The translations under genes were made by a program, and so were the position numbers. Positions 26,412 through 35,688 of a DNA stretch of 64,000 nt are shown here, one piece after another. Position 1 is the stretch's first letter. Each line of letters begins with the position of its first letter. Under the pieces are notes generated by a model. That model worked only from the letters and a program-made list of their open reading frames with translations, was not told the DNA's origin and did no database searches. This DNA comes from Flavobacteriaceae bacterium UBA3591 (lineage in GTDB: Bacteria; Bacteroidota; Bacteroidia; Flavobacteriales; Flavobacteriaceae), in the NCBI GenBank assembly GCA_002375695.1, contig DFMO01000011.1, positions 124,001 through 188,000 of the forward strand, written 5' to 3'.

Positions 26412-28856
26412 ATGAGAAATTTTAAAAGCAGATTAGCTACATTAATTATTTTTATAGCGCTTTTAGGAAGCGTTTTGGGAGGATGCGAAAAAACTGCAAC
26501 TAAAACAGGCTCCTTAATAGATTTTGTTCCGCAGCAGGCGGTTGCCGTTTTTAAAATTTCAAATCTCAAAAATTTACATGCAGATATTAAAGCTAATTCT
26601 TTGCTTTCAACTTTAGATGAGGTTGAACCGTATTCTTTATTGAAAGAACAAAAAACATTATTTGTCAATTTACGCCCAAATTCGCAAAGTTTGCTGTGTA
26701 TTAACAAAGTAAACGACTCGGTTTCGGCATTTACTTTTATCTCAAAATCCGCCGAAAACTTATTGCAAACAGATTCGATAAAAAATAAAAGTGTTGAAAC
26801 TTTAAAACTAAATGAGCAGACAATTAAACGTATTACTATCGAGAATAAAACGTCGTATTCAACCGTAATTGATAGTGTTTTTGTGCTTTCGTCTTCGCAG
26901 CAAATTTTACAAGACATTTTAAACGGTAAAACCGAAAGCGGAGCAACTTTTAGAAAAGTATTTAATTTACCTTCTTCCAACCCGTTTACTGCATTGTTGC
27001 GCAATAATAAACTTGCGCTAACCAACCCGAACAAAACAAACTTCACCTCGTGGAGCACCTTAGACATTGCCATTACTCCAGAGTCTTTTACCGCTACCGG
27101 AATTACACTTGCCACAGATACCATTCCGCAATTGCTAAACATTTTTGAAGAGCAAATTCCGCAACAAAACGATGTTTCGGCATTGGTGCCAGCAGATGCT
27201 TTAGGCGCGTTGACTTTTACTTTTAACGATGCCGAGGCATTTCAGAAAAAATTACAACATTTTAGGGGCGAAAAAATACACCCTTCTACGACCGGCCTAT
27301 TTGGGTCGGCAAGCGAAGCAGGAAGTATAAAATTAAAAAACGACACTGTATTATTTATAAAAAGCATAGACCCTTCACTTACAAACGATGCCTTGGCGCG
27401 CTATCTTACTTCCGAAAGCATTTTTCGCGATGTAGAAATAAGTCGGTTTAACGAACCTAATTTGTTCGCCACCACCTTTTCGCCTTTAATCACTTTTGCC
27501 GAAGCTAACTTTGCTTTTCAACTCGACAATTTCTTTGTATTTACTCAAAGTGAAAGCGCCGCAGAAACGGTTATTAGTGCATACCTCAATAACTACACTT
27601 TAAAAAATGCTTCGTATTTCGAGAATACGGCAACCGATTTAAGCTCGGCTTCTTCGTTGTTAATTTTTAATATGCAAGGTTCATTTTTAAAAGAAATGGC
27701 TGCCTTTTTTAATGTAGAAAACATCAGTAAATTAAATAATGTTTCATATAAAAAATACCCGCTAACCGCATTACAATTTAACTACGACCGAAATTTTGCG
27801 CACATAAATTTAAGTTGCAAAGAGGCAAACAATACAATTGCACAAAACACAACTGGTGTAGTTGAAAAGTTTAATTTAAAATTAGATAGTCCGCTGCTTA
27901 GTACACCCCAAATAATTGAGTCTAAAAGGGGGGCGGTAAATGTAGTAGTTCAAGATTTAAACAATACTCTTCATTATATTTCTGAAAGCGGAAAAATACT
28001 GTGGACAAAGAAATTAAAAACGCCAATTCTTGGCAATGTTACGGGGGTGCAAATTAACAATGCTACGCAATTGGCTTTTGCCACAGAAAACGCTTTTTAT
28101 ATTATAGACCGAAATGGCAACGATTTAAAAGGATTTCCTATTAATTTTAAAGATAAAATTACACAGCCCCTCGCTGTATTTGATTACGATAACAACAAAA
28201 AATACCGCTTTGTTGTGGTGCAAAACAATGAAGTTTTAATGTATGACAAAAAAGGCGACAGAGTAAGAGGATTTGGGTTTAAGGGTACAAAAAGTACAAT
28301 TTTACACCCGCCAAAACACATACGGATGGGCAACAAAGATTACATTGTAATTACCGAAGAATCTGGAAAACTAAACATTCTAAGCCGCGTAGGAAAACAC
28401 CGAGTAAAGGTGTTAAAAAACTTTAACTTTTCTGCCATTCCAGTAGCCGAAGAAGACAATCATTTTGTGGTCATAACTAAAGAAAACACAAAAGAAAGGA
28501 TAACACAAAATGGCAAAGTAAGTTCGCAAAAACTGAATGTAAATAATAGTTACTGGTATTCAATTTTAGAAAATACAAAAGCGACTATTGATGATAATTT
28601 GTTGCGTATTAACGGTAAATTAGTTGAATTACCTCTTGGTATTTATTCCAATCCACAAGTATTTTCAATAAAGAGAAAAAAATATATCACGATAACTGAA
28701 ACTCAAGAAAACAAAGTGTATGTCTACAGCCAAACTGGCAAACTTTTAAACGGATTTCCGGTATATGGAACCTCAGCAGCATCTATTGGGGCAGGTAATA
28801 ATAAGGCTTTGGTAGTTAAAGGCGAAACAAATATCGTTTTGTTTTATACTTTTTAA
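26412..28856 (+). CDS. Large lipoprotein of unknown function with C-terminal propeller-like repeats
   Basis: 814 aa, not assigned to a named family with confidence. The N-terminus is a signal peptide with lipobox VLGGC (lipidated Cys near residue 25), so it is probably an envelope lipoprotein. Residues of about 30-480 hold two halves with VPQQAVAVFKISNLK and VPADALGALTFTFND, each opening a DUF3352-like module (tentative). Residues of about 490-814 carry repeated short blades such as LHYISESGKILWTKKL, AFYIIDRNGNDLKGFPI, EVLMYDKKGDRVRGFGF and KVYVYSQTGKLLNGFPVYG, consistent with a beta-propeller. It follows rnhB on the same strand and may be cotranscribed. The strong antisense open frame inside it is a shadow. 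Confidence 0.8.
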   Translation: MRNFKSRLATLIIFIALLGSVLGGCEKTATKTGSLIDFVPQQAVAVFKISNLKNLHADIKANSLLSTLDEVEPYSLLKEQKTLFVNLRPNSQSLLCINKVNDSVSAFTFISKSAENLLQTDSIKNKSVETLKLNEQTIKRITIENKTSYSTVIDSVFVLSSSQQILQDILNGKTESGATFRKVFNLPSSNPFTALLRNNKLALTNPNKTNFTSWSTLDIAITPESFTATGITLATDTIPQLLNIFEEQIPQQNDVSALVPADALGALTFTFNDAEAFQKKLQHFRGEKIHPSTTGLFGSASEAGSIKLKNDTVLFIKSIDPSLTNDALARYLTSESIFRDVEISRFNEPNLFATTFSPLITFAEANFAFQLDNFFVFTQSESAAETVISAYLNNYTLKNASYFENTATDLSSASSLLIFNMQGSFLKEMAAFFNVENISKLNNVSYKKYPLTALQFNYDRNFAHINLSCKEANNTIAQNTTGVVEKFNLKLDSPLLSTPQIIESKRGAVNVVVQDLNNTLHYISESGKILWTKKLKTPILGNVTGVQINNATQLAFATENAFYIIDRNGNDLKGFPINFKDKITQPLAVFDYDNNKKYRFVVVQNNEVLMYDKKGDRVRGFGFKGTKSTILHPPKHIRMGNKDYIVITEESGKLNILSRVGKHRVKVLKNFNFSAIPVAEEDNHFVVITKENTKERITQNGKVSSQKLNVNNSYWYSILENTKATIDDNLLRINGKLVELPLGIYSNPQVFSIKRKKYITITETQENKVYVYSQTGKLLNGFPVYGTSAASIGAGNNKALVVKGETNIVLFYTF

Positions 28857-28889
28857 AACTGAGGTTAGAATTTAAAAAAGGCGAATTAC

Positions 28890-29603
28890 TTATTGTATTG
28901 TTTCGTTAACAACTTCGGCTTTAAATAGGTCGATAAAATGTTTTAATAGTTTTTCTTGAACTTGGTGATGAGGTATGTGGGTTTTTCCTAATTCTACATT
29001 TAAGGATGTTACAGCTTTGTCTTTTATTCCACACGGAATCATATTATCAAAATAGCCAAGATCTGTATTTACATTTAACGCAAAACCGTGCATAGTAACC
29101 CAGCGGCTTGCCCGCACTCCCATTGCGCAAATTTTTCTGGCAAATGGAGTATTTACGTCTAACCATACGCCCGTTTCGCCTTGGCTACGTTCAGCTTTTA
29201 ATCCGTACTCTGCCAGTGTTAAAATCACCATTTCTTCTAACAATCGCATGTACTTGTGAATATCTGTAAAGAAATTTTCAAGATCTAAAATAGGGTAGCC
29301 AACAATTTGCCCCGGGCCGTGATAAGTAATATCGCCGCCACGGTTAATTTTATAAAAAGTAGCGCCTACTTCGCTTAGCTTTTCTTCAGAAATAAGAAGA
29401 TTGTCTATATGACCACTTTTTCCTAATGTATAAACGTGTGGATGTTCAACAAAAAGTAAATAGTTGGGTGTTTTTAAGGTAAGTTTTTCCTTGCTATTCT
29501 TACTTTTTATTTGAAGAATTTCTTGAAAAAGCGACTCTTGATAATCCCAAATTTCTTTATAATCTCGTAACCCCAGATTATAAACTTGCAAACTTTTATT
29601 CAC
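28890..29603 (-). CDS. lipB: Octanoyl-[acyl carrier protein]:protein N-octanoyltransferase
   Basis: Moves octanoyl from ACP onto lipoyl domains, including those of PdhC in this window. 237 aa. Family motifs: LFVEHPHVYTLGKSG, KINRGGDITYHGPGQIVGYPILDL (RGGdxTyHGPGQ), TGVWLDVNTPFARKICAMGVR, and WVTMHGFALNVNTDL with PCGIKDKAVTSL. The catalytic Lys/Cys pair corresponds to the ARKICAMG and IPCGI segments. The start is GTG at 29603 (MNKSLQVYNLGLRDY). A TAATTTTG box (29636-29629) precedes it. Convergent with the lipoprotein gene. Confidence 0.95.
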   Translation of the reverse strand: MNKSLQVYNLGLRDYKEIWDYQESLFQEILQIKSKNSKEKLTLKTPNYLLFVEHPHVYTLGKSGHIDNLLISEEKLSEVGATFYKINRGGDITYHGPGQIVGYPILDLENFFTDIHKYMRLLEEMVILTLAEYGLKAERSQGETGVWLDVNTPFARKICAMGVRASRWVTMHGFALNVNTDLGYFDNMIPCGIKDKAVTSLNVELGKTHIPHHQVQEKLLKHFIDLFKAEVVNETIQ

Positions 29604-29786
29604 AACGTGCTTGTTTAATAAAGAAGGGCAAAATTAACTATTAAAACTTTTTTTCAGTTTAAAATCTAGAAATTTCTATCCTAAAAAGGGGTAAGCTGTA
29701 AAAGTTAAGTTCTTAAAAATTTATTAAATTCCTTAAAGGTTCTTATATTTACCCCAATAAACATTCATATATAAACTACAATACAA

Positions 29787-32030
29787 ATGAAGAAAAGTAC
29801 TTTCAAACCATTTCTGGTTGTATGTCTATCGCTATTAAGCTTTGGATTACAAGCTCAGAGTGCATTGTGGACCAAAGTATCCCCCACAGAAATGCAAAAT
29901 CGACAGAAAGTTATGCGCAACGCCATGCCGCACGACTTTAACCTATTCTCACTGAATTCAACCGCATTGAGAAACCAGTTAGCCAATGCCCCAGAAAGAT
30001 TTACCACATTATCAAATGTCATTATAGAATTACCTACTAACGAGGGCGCAATTGAGCGTTTTCGTGTTTACGAGGCTTCGGTTATGGAGCCAGCACTTCA
30101 AGCACAACACCCAAACATTCGCTCGTACGTAGCACAAGGAATTGACGACAAATCTGCTGTTGCTCGTTTTAGCGTATCGAACGTAGGTGTTCATGCAATG
30201 ATTTCTTCAGTAAACTTTTCTACTGTTTATATTGATCCTTATACACAGGACAGAAGCAACTATATAGTTTACAACAGAAGTCAGGTGCCTGCAAATCCAG
30301 ATGCTCCAGTATGCTTAACGCAAGAAACTGAAATTATGGATATGCCAGGAGACAATATTAATGCAGACGACGGCATTCTAAGAACCTTTAGACTAGCTTT
30401 GGCAAGTACGGGTGAGTATTCACAATATCACTTAAACCAACAAGGTATTCCAAATGGTGCTAGTGATGCCGTTAAAAAAGCAGCTGTACTTTCGGCTATG
30501 AACGTAGCGATGACTCGTGTTAACGGTGTATACGAAAGAGATGCATCATTAACTATGGTAATTGTTGCAGACAACGAAGACATAATCTATTTAAATGCTG
30601 GTAGCGACCCATATACTAATAATAATGGTGTAGCTATGTTAGGTCAAAACCAAGCTACTTGCGACGCGGTAATTGGTAATGCAAATTACGATATAGGCCA
30701 CGTATTTAGTACAGGTGGTGGTGGTATTGCCGGACTTCGCGTTCCTTGTGTAACAGGGCAAAAAGCTAGAGGTGTAACAGGTTTACCTTCTCCTATTGGC
30801 GATGTTTTCTTTATAGATTTCGTAGCACACGAAATGGGTCACCAATTTGGTGCTAACCACACTTTTAACAACTCTTGTGGAAACAACCGTAACAATTCAA
30901 CTGCAGTAGAGCCAGGAAGTGGATCTTCTATTATGGGTTATGCAGGTATTTGCCCTCCAAACGTACAAAACAATAGTGACGATTACTTTACTGCTATTAG
31001 CATTCAAGAAATCTGGAACCATATTAAAACTGGTCAAGGACAGTGTGCAGCACAAACTCCAACAAACAACTTACCTCCAGTAGCCGATGCAGGTCCTAAT
31101 TACACGATTCCTAAGTCTACTCCTTTTATCTTAAAAGGAACTGCTTCAGATCCTGATGGCGATGTGCTTTCGCACTGCTGGGAGCAAATGAACCCACAGG
31201 TTGCACAAATGCCACCGCGTAACACGTCTACAACTGGACCAGCGTTTAGAACGTTAGATCCTGATTCTTCTCCAGATAGATATATGCCAAAATTATCAAC
31301 AGTTTTAAATGGACACACTCAAAGTACTTGGGAAGTTGTTCCTGCAGTAGGAAGAATTATGAACTTTAGATATACTGTTCGCGACAATGTTGCCGGAGGT
31401 GCGGCTTCTGCTAGTGACAATATGTTGATTACAGTAGATGGAAATTCTGGTCCGTTTAAGATTACTTCTCAAAACACACCAACAACTTGGACTACGCAAA
31501 CTACAGAAACTATTACTTGGGACGTAGCTGGCACCGACGCTGCTCCTGTTGATAGCCCAACTGTAGATATTTGGTTCTCTACAGATAACGGACAAACGTA
31601 CCCAGTTTCAATTGCACTTAATGTACCAAACACGGGTAGTGCTGTAATTAACGTACCAAACCTAAATACAACTACGGGTAGATTTATGATTATTTCATCA
31701 AACAATATATTTTATGATGTAAATGATGGTAGAATTACTGTAGATGGTGTTGTGGGAGTTGAAGATTTCTCTTTTGATAATTTCTCGGTTTATCCAAACC
31801 CATCAAATGGAACATTTAACCTTACTTTTACACCTGCATCTAGCGAAAGAATTGAAATTGCTCTTTACGATTTAAGAGGAAGAGTGATTAACCAATACTC
31901 TTTTGACGATGTTTCTGTATCAAGTACTTTCAACAAGCAATTAGAGTACAGCTATATTGAAAGCGGAATGTACTTCCTTGTTGTTAAAAATGGTAACAAA
32001 GTAACTACAAAGAAGATTGTGAAAAACTAA
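29787..32030 (+). CDS. Secreted reprolysin-type zinc metalloprotease with T9SS sorting tail
   Basis: 747 aa predicted T9SS cargo. It has a signal peptide (about 1-23, ending GLQAQS), a prodomain-like region, and a metzincin domain with the extended zinc motif HEMGHQFGANH (HExxHxxGxxH) at about 348-358 and the downstream Met-turn SIMGYAGICPP. A PKD/Ig-like region follows (PPVADAGPNYTI, ASDPDGDVLSHCWEQ), then a second Ig-like domain (TWTTQTTETITWDVAG, WFSTDNGQTYPVS). It ends in a type-A sorting domain from about 675 with VYPNPSNGTFNL, YDLRGRVINQY and YFLVVKNGNKVTTKKIVKN. PorU, also in this window, should remove that tail. Single gene, closed by a long hairpin. Confidence 0.92.
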   Translation: MKKSTFKPFLVVCLSLLSFGLQAQSALWTKVSPTEMQNRQKVMRNAMPHDFNLFSLNSTALRNQLANAPERFTTLSNVIIELPTNEGAIERFRVYEASVMEPALQAQHPNIRSYVAQGIDDKSAVARFSVSNVGVHAMISSVNFSTVYIDPYTQDRSNYIVYNRSQVPANPDAPVCLTQETEIMDMPGDNINADDGILRTFRLALASTGEYSQYHLNQQGIPNGASDAVKKAAVLSAMNVAMTRVNGVYERDASLTMVIVADNEDIIYLNAGSDPYTNNNGVAMLGQNQATCDAVIGNANYDIGHVFSTGGGGIAGLRVPCVTGQKARGVTGLPSPIGDVFFIDFVAHEMGHQFGANHTFNNSCGNNRNNSTAVEPGSGSSIMGYAGICPPNVQNNSDDYFTAISIQEIWNHIKTGQGQCAAQTPTNNLPPVADAGPNYTIPKSTPFILKGTASDPDGDVLSHCWEQMNPQVAQMPPRNTSTTGPAFRTLDPDSSPDRYMPKLSTVLNGHTQSTWEVVPAVGRIMNFRYTVRDNVAGGAASASDNMLITVDGNSGPFKITSQNTPTTWTTQTTETITWDVAGTDAAPVDSPTVDIWFSTDNGQTYPVSIALNVPNTGSAVINVPNLNTTTGRFMIISSNNIFYDVNDGRITVDGVVGVEDFSFDNFSVYPNPSNGTFNLTFTPASSERIEIALYDLRGRVINQYSFDDVSVSSTFNKQLEYSYIESGMYFLVVKNGNKVTTKKIVKN

Positions 32031-32050
32031 TTCGTAGTTAATTCAAGAAT

Positions 32051-32098
32051 AAAAAAAGAGAAAAGCCAGGATTTATTCCTGGTCTTTTCTCTTTTTTT
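32051..32098. terminator. Long bidirectional terminator hairpin
   Basis: About 21-bp stem (32051-32071 with 32077-32098, one G-T wobble) with loop TTTAT. It is flanked by a seven-A run on one side and a seven-T run on the other. It serves the metalloprotease gene and lies downstream of the convergent lipoprotein gene at 32152. Confidence 0.85.
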
Positions 32099-32151
32099 AT
32101 TAAATAATCTTTTGTTGTAGATTATTCGCCTTACATCTAGTTAATCCATAC

Positions 32152-32688
32152 CTAAAGCTTTACAGTTTCTACAATATGAGAAACTACTTGAGAGGTTTTA
32201 CCAACATTAAATTGTAGGTTAAAAGTTATAGTTTCACTATTTCTATTTACAACTAAGTTTCCATCTGTAAGCGGGTAATAACCAGCTTCACCTTTACAAA
32301 AACAATGTTTACCATAAAGCATTTTTACATCACTCAACGAGGTATTTTCTTTACGAAGCGAACTTGTATTTGCAGGAATTTCAAAATGAATTGTTTCCGA
32401 ATAATTGCCGTCGGCAGTGCCTTCGGGACCTTCTTTTGAATATGTGTATTCTACAACAATATTTTCACCATCGTTTATTTCAGGATACATTGCACCTGTA
32501 CCATCTTCCTTAATTTCAAGGGTTTTATTATTGTGTAAAACAACACTACAATTTCCAGCCTCTGGACAATCTGTATTGTGTTTATCTACTTGTTCCATAT
32601 TTTTATTTTCTGAAGAAATAACAGGCCCTGTTTGCGTTTTGCAGGCATTTACCATAAAAAGGGGAATTAAAAAGTATAATGCTTTCAT
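32152..32688 (-). CDS. Small lipoprotein of unknown function
   Basis: 178 aa from the ATG at 32688, chosen because it begins a clean lipoprotein signal (MKALYFLIPLFMVNAC, lipidated Cys at 16). An upstream ATG at 32754 would bury the signal. I do not recognise the family. Seen: five further cysteines (CPEAGNC, and GKHCFCKG), the segment LEIKEDGTGAMY, and a beta-rich remainder with TIHFEIPANTSS and TFNLQFNV. Its upstream neighbour shares an EDGTGxM segment. The three minus-strand genes 33649-32152 are close-packed and probably form one operon. Confidence 0.7.
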   Translation of the reverse strand: MKALYFLIPLFMVNACKTQTGPVISSENKNMEQVDKHNTDCPEAGNCSVVLHNNKTLEIKEDGTGAMYPEINDGENIVVEYTYSKEGPEGTADGNYSETIHFEIPANTSSLRKENTSLSDVKMLYGKHCFCKGEAGYYPLTDGNLVVNRNSETITFNLQFNVGKTSQVVSHIVETVKL

Positions 32689-32743
32689 ATTGAAATATTT
32701 TAAGTTATTGAGTATGAATATACAAATACGAAGCCGAAAAAAA

Positions 32744-33487
32744 TTATTTTTCAAGCCTTACTTCCAAATCTAACACATCTGGGTTTGTAAAATATTCAAA
32801 AAACGGTTTGCTTAATACAATCGTTTTTTTGTCGGCAGAGTATGTAGCATCTGGATGGGAGGCCGAATCGATTTTTCTGGGGAAGGTGTATTTTAAACTG
32901 TATTTTGAACTCCCCATAAATGACGAGGCCTGTTGTAAACTATCAACTTGCTGTTGATGCTTAACCTTGTCTTTTATATAAGCATCGCGCTTAAAAACAC
33001 CGTCTATAAATGAGTAATTTACACCAATTAACTCTTGCGACCCTTCTTCTTTGGTAGTTTTCATCGCCGCAGTTTTCTTTCCAGGCATTACGTCTTCAAT
33101 GCGCTCTAATTGCGAAATGATATCGTTAACATCGACTACCTCTTTAAAACTTGTTGAAATAGCATAAATCATTTCAGAGGTTTCAGAATCCATTTTAATA
33201 TGATAATTAAAACCTTTTAAAGCCTTTAATTGAAACTGTTCACTTTTTGAAAGTTTTGAAATACTATCGGCCTTTTCATTTAGCAATTGCTTCATTTTAA
33301 TAACCGTATCAATTTTTATCGTTGCCGAATCTACCATTGCGCCACCACCCATGGCCATCATTTCGCTTAAATTAACCGTTACTTGCATGGTGCCCGTGCC
33401 GTCTTCATTAAGCGTCATAGTTTCTGAAAATTGACAACCAACAAATGGAATAGACACTAATAACAGCAGTAATAATCTTAATTTCAT
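32744..33487 (-). CDS. Lipoprotein of unknown function
   Basis: 247 aa. Lipoprotein signal MKLRLLLLLLVSIPFVGC with Cys at residue 18, then SETMTLNEDGTGTMQVTVNLSE, a pattern loosely like LppM/DUF3153-type lipoproteins (tentative). A Lys/Ser-rich helical middle follows (LNEKADSISKLSKSEQFQLK), and a C-terminal beta region (YSLKYTFPRKIDSASH, YSADKKTIVLSKPFFEYF). It lies between a Pmp3-like gene 3 bp upstream and the second EDGTGxM lipoprotein 55 bp downstream. Function unknown; envelope location is predicted from the lipobox. Confidence 0.7.
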   Translation of the reverse strand: MKLRLLLLLLVSIPFVGCQFSETMTLNEDGTGTMQVTVNLSEMMAMGGGAMVDSATIKIDTVIKMKQLLNEKADSISKLSKSEQFQLKALKGFNYHIKMDSETSEMIYAISTSFKEVVDVNDIISQLERIEDVMPGKKTAAMKTTKEEGSQELIGVNYSFIDGVFKRDAYIKDKVKHQQQVDSLQQASSFMGSSKYSLKYTFPRKIDSASHPDATYSADKKTIVLSKPFFEYFTNPDVLDLEVRLEK

Positions 33488-33490
33488 AAT

Positions 33491-33649
33491 TTAATTTTTA
33501 GGGTTATTTAAAATAATTAACGCTGCAATTACACCCGGAATCCAGCCTAAAACGGTTAAAATAAAAACAATAATTACCGATCCACAACCTTTATCAATTA
33601 CGGCTAATGGCGGAAAAACAATTGACAATAAAACTCTCCATATACTCAT
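33491..33649 (-). CDS. YqaE/Pmp3 family small membrane protein
   Basis: 52 aa encoded on the minus strand (ATG at 33649-33647, TAA at 33493-33491). The sequence opens MSIWRVLLSIVFPPLAVIDK and continues GCGSVIIVFILTVLGWIPG, then VIAALIILNNPKN. It has two hydrophobic helices with the family's PPLAV and LGWIPGVIAAL signatures. Pmp3/YqaE proteins are stress-linked proteolipids thought to affect membrane potential and ion homeostasis. It heads a compact group with two unknown lipoproteins, only 3 bp before the next start region, and is divergent from lysS. Confidence 0.88.
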   Translation of the reverse strand: MSIWRVLLSIVFPPLAVIDKGCGSVIIVFILTVLGWIPGVIAALIILNNPKN

Positions 33650-33812
33650 AGCAAACAAATCTACGATTATTATTTTTTATCTATTTACAATTTATAGTAG
33701 CAACATAAACCATAAATTGTTCACTAAGTGTAGCATTTCATATTTCAGAATTACAGAAACAACAATGCGATATTTTAGTAAAATCTAACTTACTTTTCAC
33801 TGTTCAATTACC

Positions 33813-33820
33813 TATCTTTG
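33813..33820 (+). promoter_or_regulatory. Candidate -7 box of lysS
   Basis: TATCTTTG matches TAnnTTTG exactly, 26 nt before the lysS ATG at 33847. No -33 TTG at the ideal spacing. Confidence 0.35.
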
Positions 33821-33846
33821 CAAACTTATTTTTTAGAAACAAAATT

Positions 33847-35538
33847 ATGCAACTGTCTGAACTGGAAATCATCCGAAGAGAAAAATTACAGCAACTGCGC
33901 AATTTAGGCATTAACCCCTACCCCGCAGACCTTTACCCCGTAAATCATACTTCAAAAGAGATAAAAGAGAAGTTTGAAGAGGGCAAGAAAGTTGTAATTG
34001 CTGGCAGACTTATGTCGCGAAGAATTCAAGGTAAAGCATCGTTTGCCGAACTTCAAGATGCCGAAGGTAGAATACAAGTTTATTTTAACCGCGATGAAAT
34101 TTGCCAAGACGACGATAAAACACTTTATAACGACGTTTATAAAAAACTGTTGGATATTGGTGATTTTGTAGGTGTTGAAGGAGAATTATTTAAAACGCAA
34201 GTAGGTGAAAAAACCGTTATGGTTAAAAATTTCACCCTTCTAAGCAAAGCCCTTAAACCACTACCTCAGCCGCGTGTAGATGCCGATGGAAAAGTACACG
34301 ATGCATTTACAGACCCCGAACAGCGCTATCGCCAACGATACGCCGATTTGGTTGTTAATCCACACGTTAAAGAAATTTTTATAAAGCGAACCAAGCTTTT
34401 TAATGCTATGCGCACCTTTTTTAACGAACGCGGGTATTTTGAAGTAGAAACCCCAATATTACAACCTATTCCAGGAGGTGCTGCTGCGCGCCCATTTGTT
34501 ACCCACCACAACTCGTTAGATATTCCGCTCTATATGCGAATTGCAAATGAGTTATACTTAAAACGACTAATTGTTGGTGGTTTTGACGGGGTGTACGAGT
34601 TTTCTAAAAACTTTAGAAATGAAGGAATGGATCGCACGCACAATCCAGAATTTACAGCTATGGAAATTTACGTAGCTTATAAAGATTATAACTGGATGAT
34701 GGATTTTTGCGAACAGCTTTTAGAGTTTTGTGCAGTACAAGTTAATGGCACTACTAAGGCTACTTTTGGCGAACACAGCATCGATTTTAAAGCGCCTTAC
34801 CCAAGAGTTACCATGGCCGAATCTATTAAACACTTTACCGGCTTTGATATTACGGGTAAAACAGAAGATGAAATTAGAAAGGCTGCAATTGATATGAAAA
34901 TTCCTGTAGATGAAACTATGGGGAAAGGCAAATTGATAGACGAAATTTTTGGCGAAAAATGTGAAGGAAATTATATCCAACCTACATTTATTACCGATTA
35001 TCCAAAAGAAATGAGCCCGCTGTGTAAAGAACATCGCGATAATCCAGACCTTACCGAGCGTTTTGAATTAATGGTATGCGGAAAAGAAATTGCAAATGCT
35101 TATAGCGAATTAAACGACCCGATAGACCAGCGCGAACGTTTTGAAGCTCAATTAAAACTAGCAGATCGGGGCGATGATGAAGCTACTGCTTTTATAGATT
35201 TCGACTTTTTACGTGCGTTGGAATACGGTATGCCGCCAACCAGTGGAATGGGCATCGGGATGGATAGATTGCTTATGTATTTAACCAATAATGCCTCTAT
35301 CCAAGAGGTACTCTTTTTTCCGCAAATGCGTCCAGAAAAGAAAAAAGTTGAAATGAAAGATGACGAAAAAATTGTTTACAACCTACTTAAAGAAAATAGC
35401 CCCGTTAACCTAAACACACTTAAAGCACAAAGTGGTTTAAGTAATAAAAAATGGGACAAAGCCATGAAAGGTTTAACAGGCTTAAAAGTAGCCAAAGTAG
35501 AAAAAACCGATGATGGTTTAATAGTTACTCAATTATAA
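33847..35538 (+). CDS. lysS: Lysyl-tRNA synthetase, class II
   Basis: Charges tRNA-Lys. 563 aa, longer than the roughly 500 aa of E. coli LysS. An N-terminal OB-fold anticodon-binding domain (about 45-160, VVIAGRLMSRRIQGKASFAEL, EGRIQVYF) is followed by the class II catalytic domain: motif 1 around FFNERGYFEVETPIL, motif 2 FRNEGMDRTHNPEFTAMEIY, and motif 3 GMGIGMDRLLMYL before VLFFPQMRPE. About 65 extra residues follow (DEKIVYNLLKENSP, LSNKKWDKAMKGL), looking like a small winged-helix add-on. A terminator hairpin follows directly. Monocistronic and divergent from the Pmp3 gene. Confidence 0.95.
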   Translation: MQLSELEIIRREKLQQLRNLGINPYPADLYPVNHTSKEIKEKFEEGKKVVIAGRLMSRRIQGKASFAELQDAEGRIQVYFNRDEICQDDDKTLYNDVYKKLLDIGDFVGVEGELFKTQVGEKTVMVKNFTLLSKALKPLPQPRVDADGKVHDAFTDPEQRYRQRYADLVVNPHVKEIFIKRTKLFNAMRTFFNERGYFEVETPILQPIPGGAAARPFVTHHNSLDIPLYMRIANELYLKRLIVGGFDGVYEFSKNFRNEGMDRTHNPEFTAMEIYVAYKDYNWMMDFCEQLLEFCAVQVNGTTKATFGEHSIDFKAPYPRVTMAESIKHFTGFDITGKTEDEIRKAAIDMKIPVDETMGKGKLIDEIFGEKCEGNYIQPTFITDYPKEMSPLCKEHRDNPDLTERFELMVCGKEIANAYSELNDPIDQRERFEAQLKLADRGDDEATAFIDFDFLRALEYGMPPTSGMGIGMDRLLMYLTNNASIQEVLFFPQMRPEKKKVEMKDDEKIVYNLLKENSPVNLNTLKAQSGLSNKKWDKAMKGLTGLKVAKVEKTDDGLIVTQL

Positions 35539-35564
35539 ACTAAATTTATTGCATTAAGTAATAT

Positions 35565-35601
35565 AAAGAAGAACTGTTAAAAAACAGTTCTTCTTTTTTT
35601 T
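35565..35601 (+). terminator. Intrinsic terminator of lysS
   Basis: Perfect 14-bp stem AAAGAAGAACTGTT (35565-35578) with AACAGTTCTTCTTT (35583-35596), a 4-nt A loop, and a continuing T run. Confidence 0.82.
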
Positions 35602-35688
35602 TATAAAATATACTGAAATAGCATACCTTAAATTAAACCAATCTGCAAAACAGCGGTCATACATTTACAAACTTTAAAGTATAAACAG

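Noticed and set aside
26399..27142. 247-codon open frame on the minus strand inside the 814-aa lipoprotein
   Set aside because: Antisense to a gene with a clear signal peptide and lipobox; its translation is Ser/Val-rich with no domain, a usual shadow of AT-rich coding sequence.
30400..32030. Metalloprotease considered as a phage or toxin component
   Set aside because: The signal peptide, metzincin motif and T9SS sorting tail explain it as an ordinary secreted protease of this lineage.
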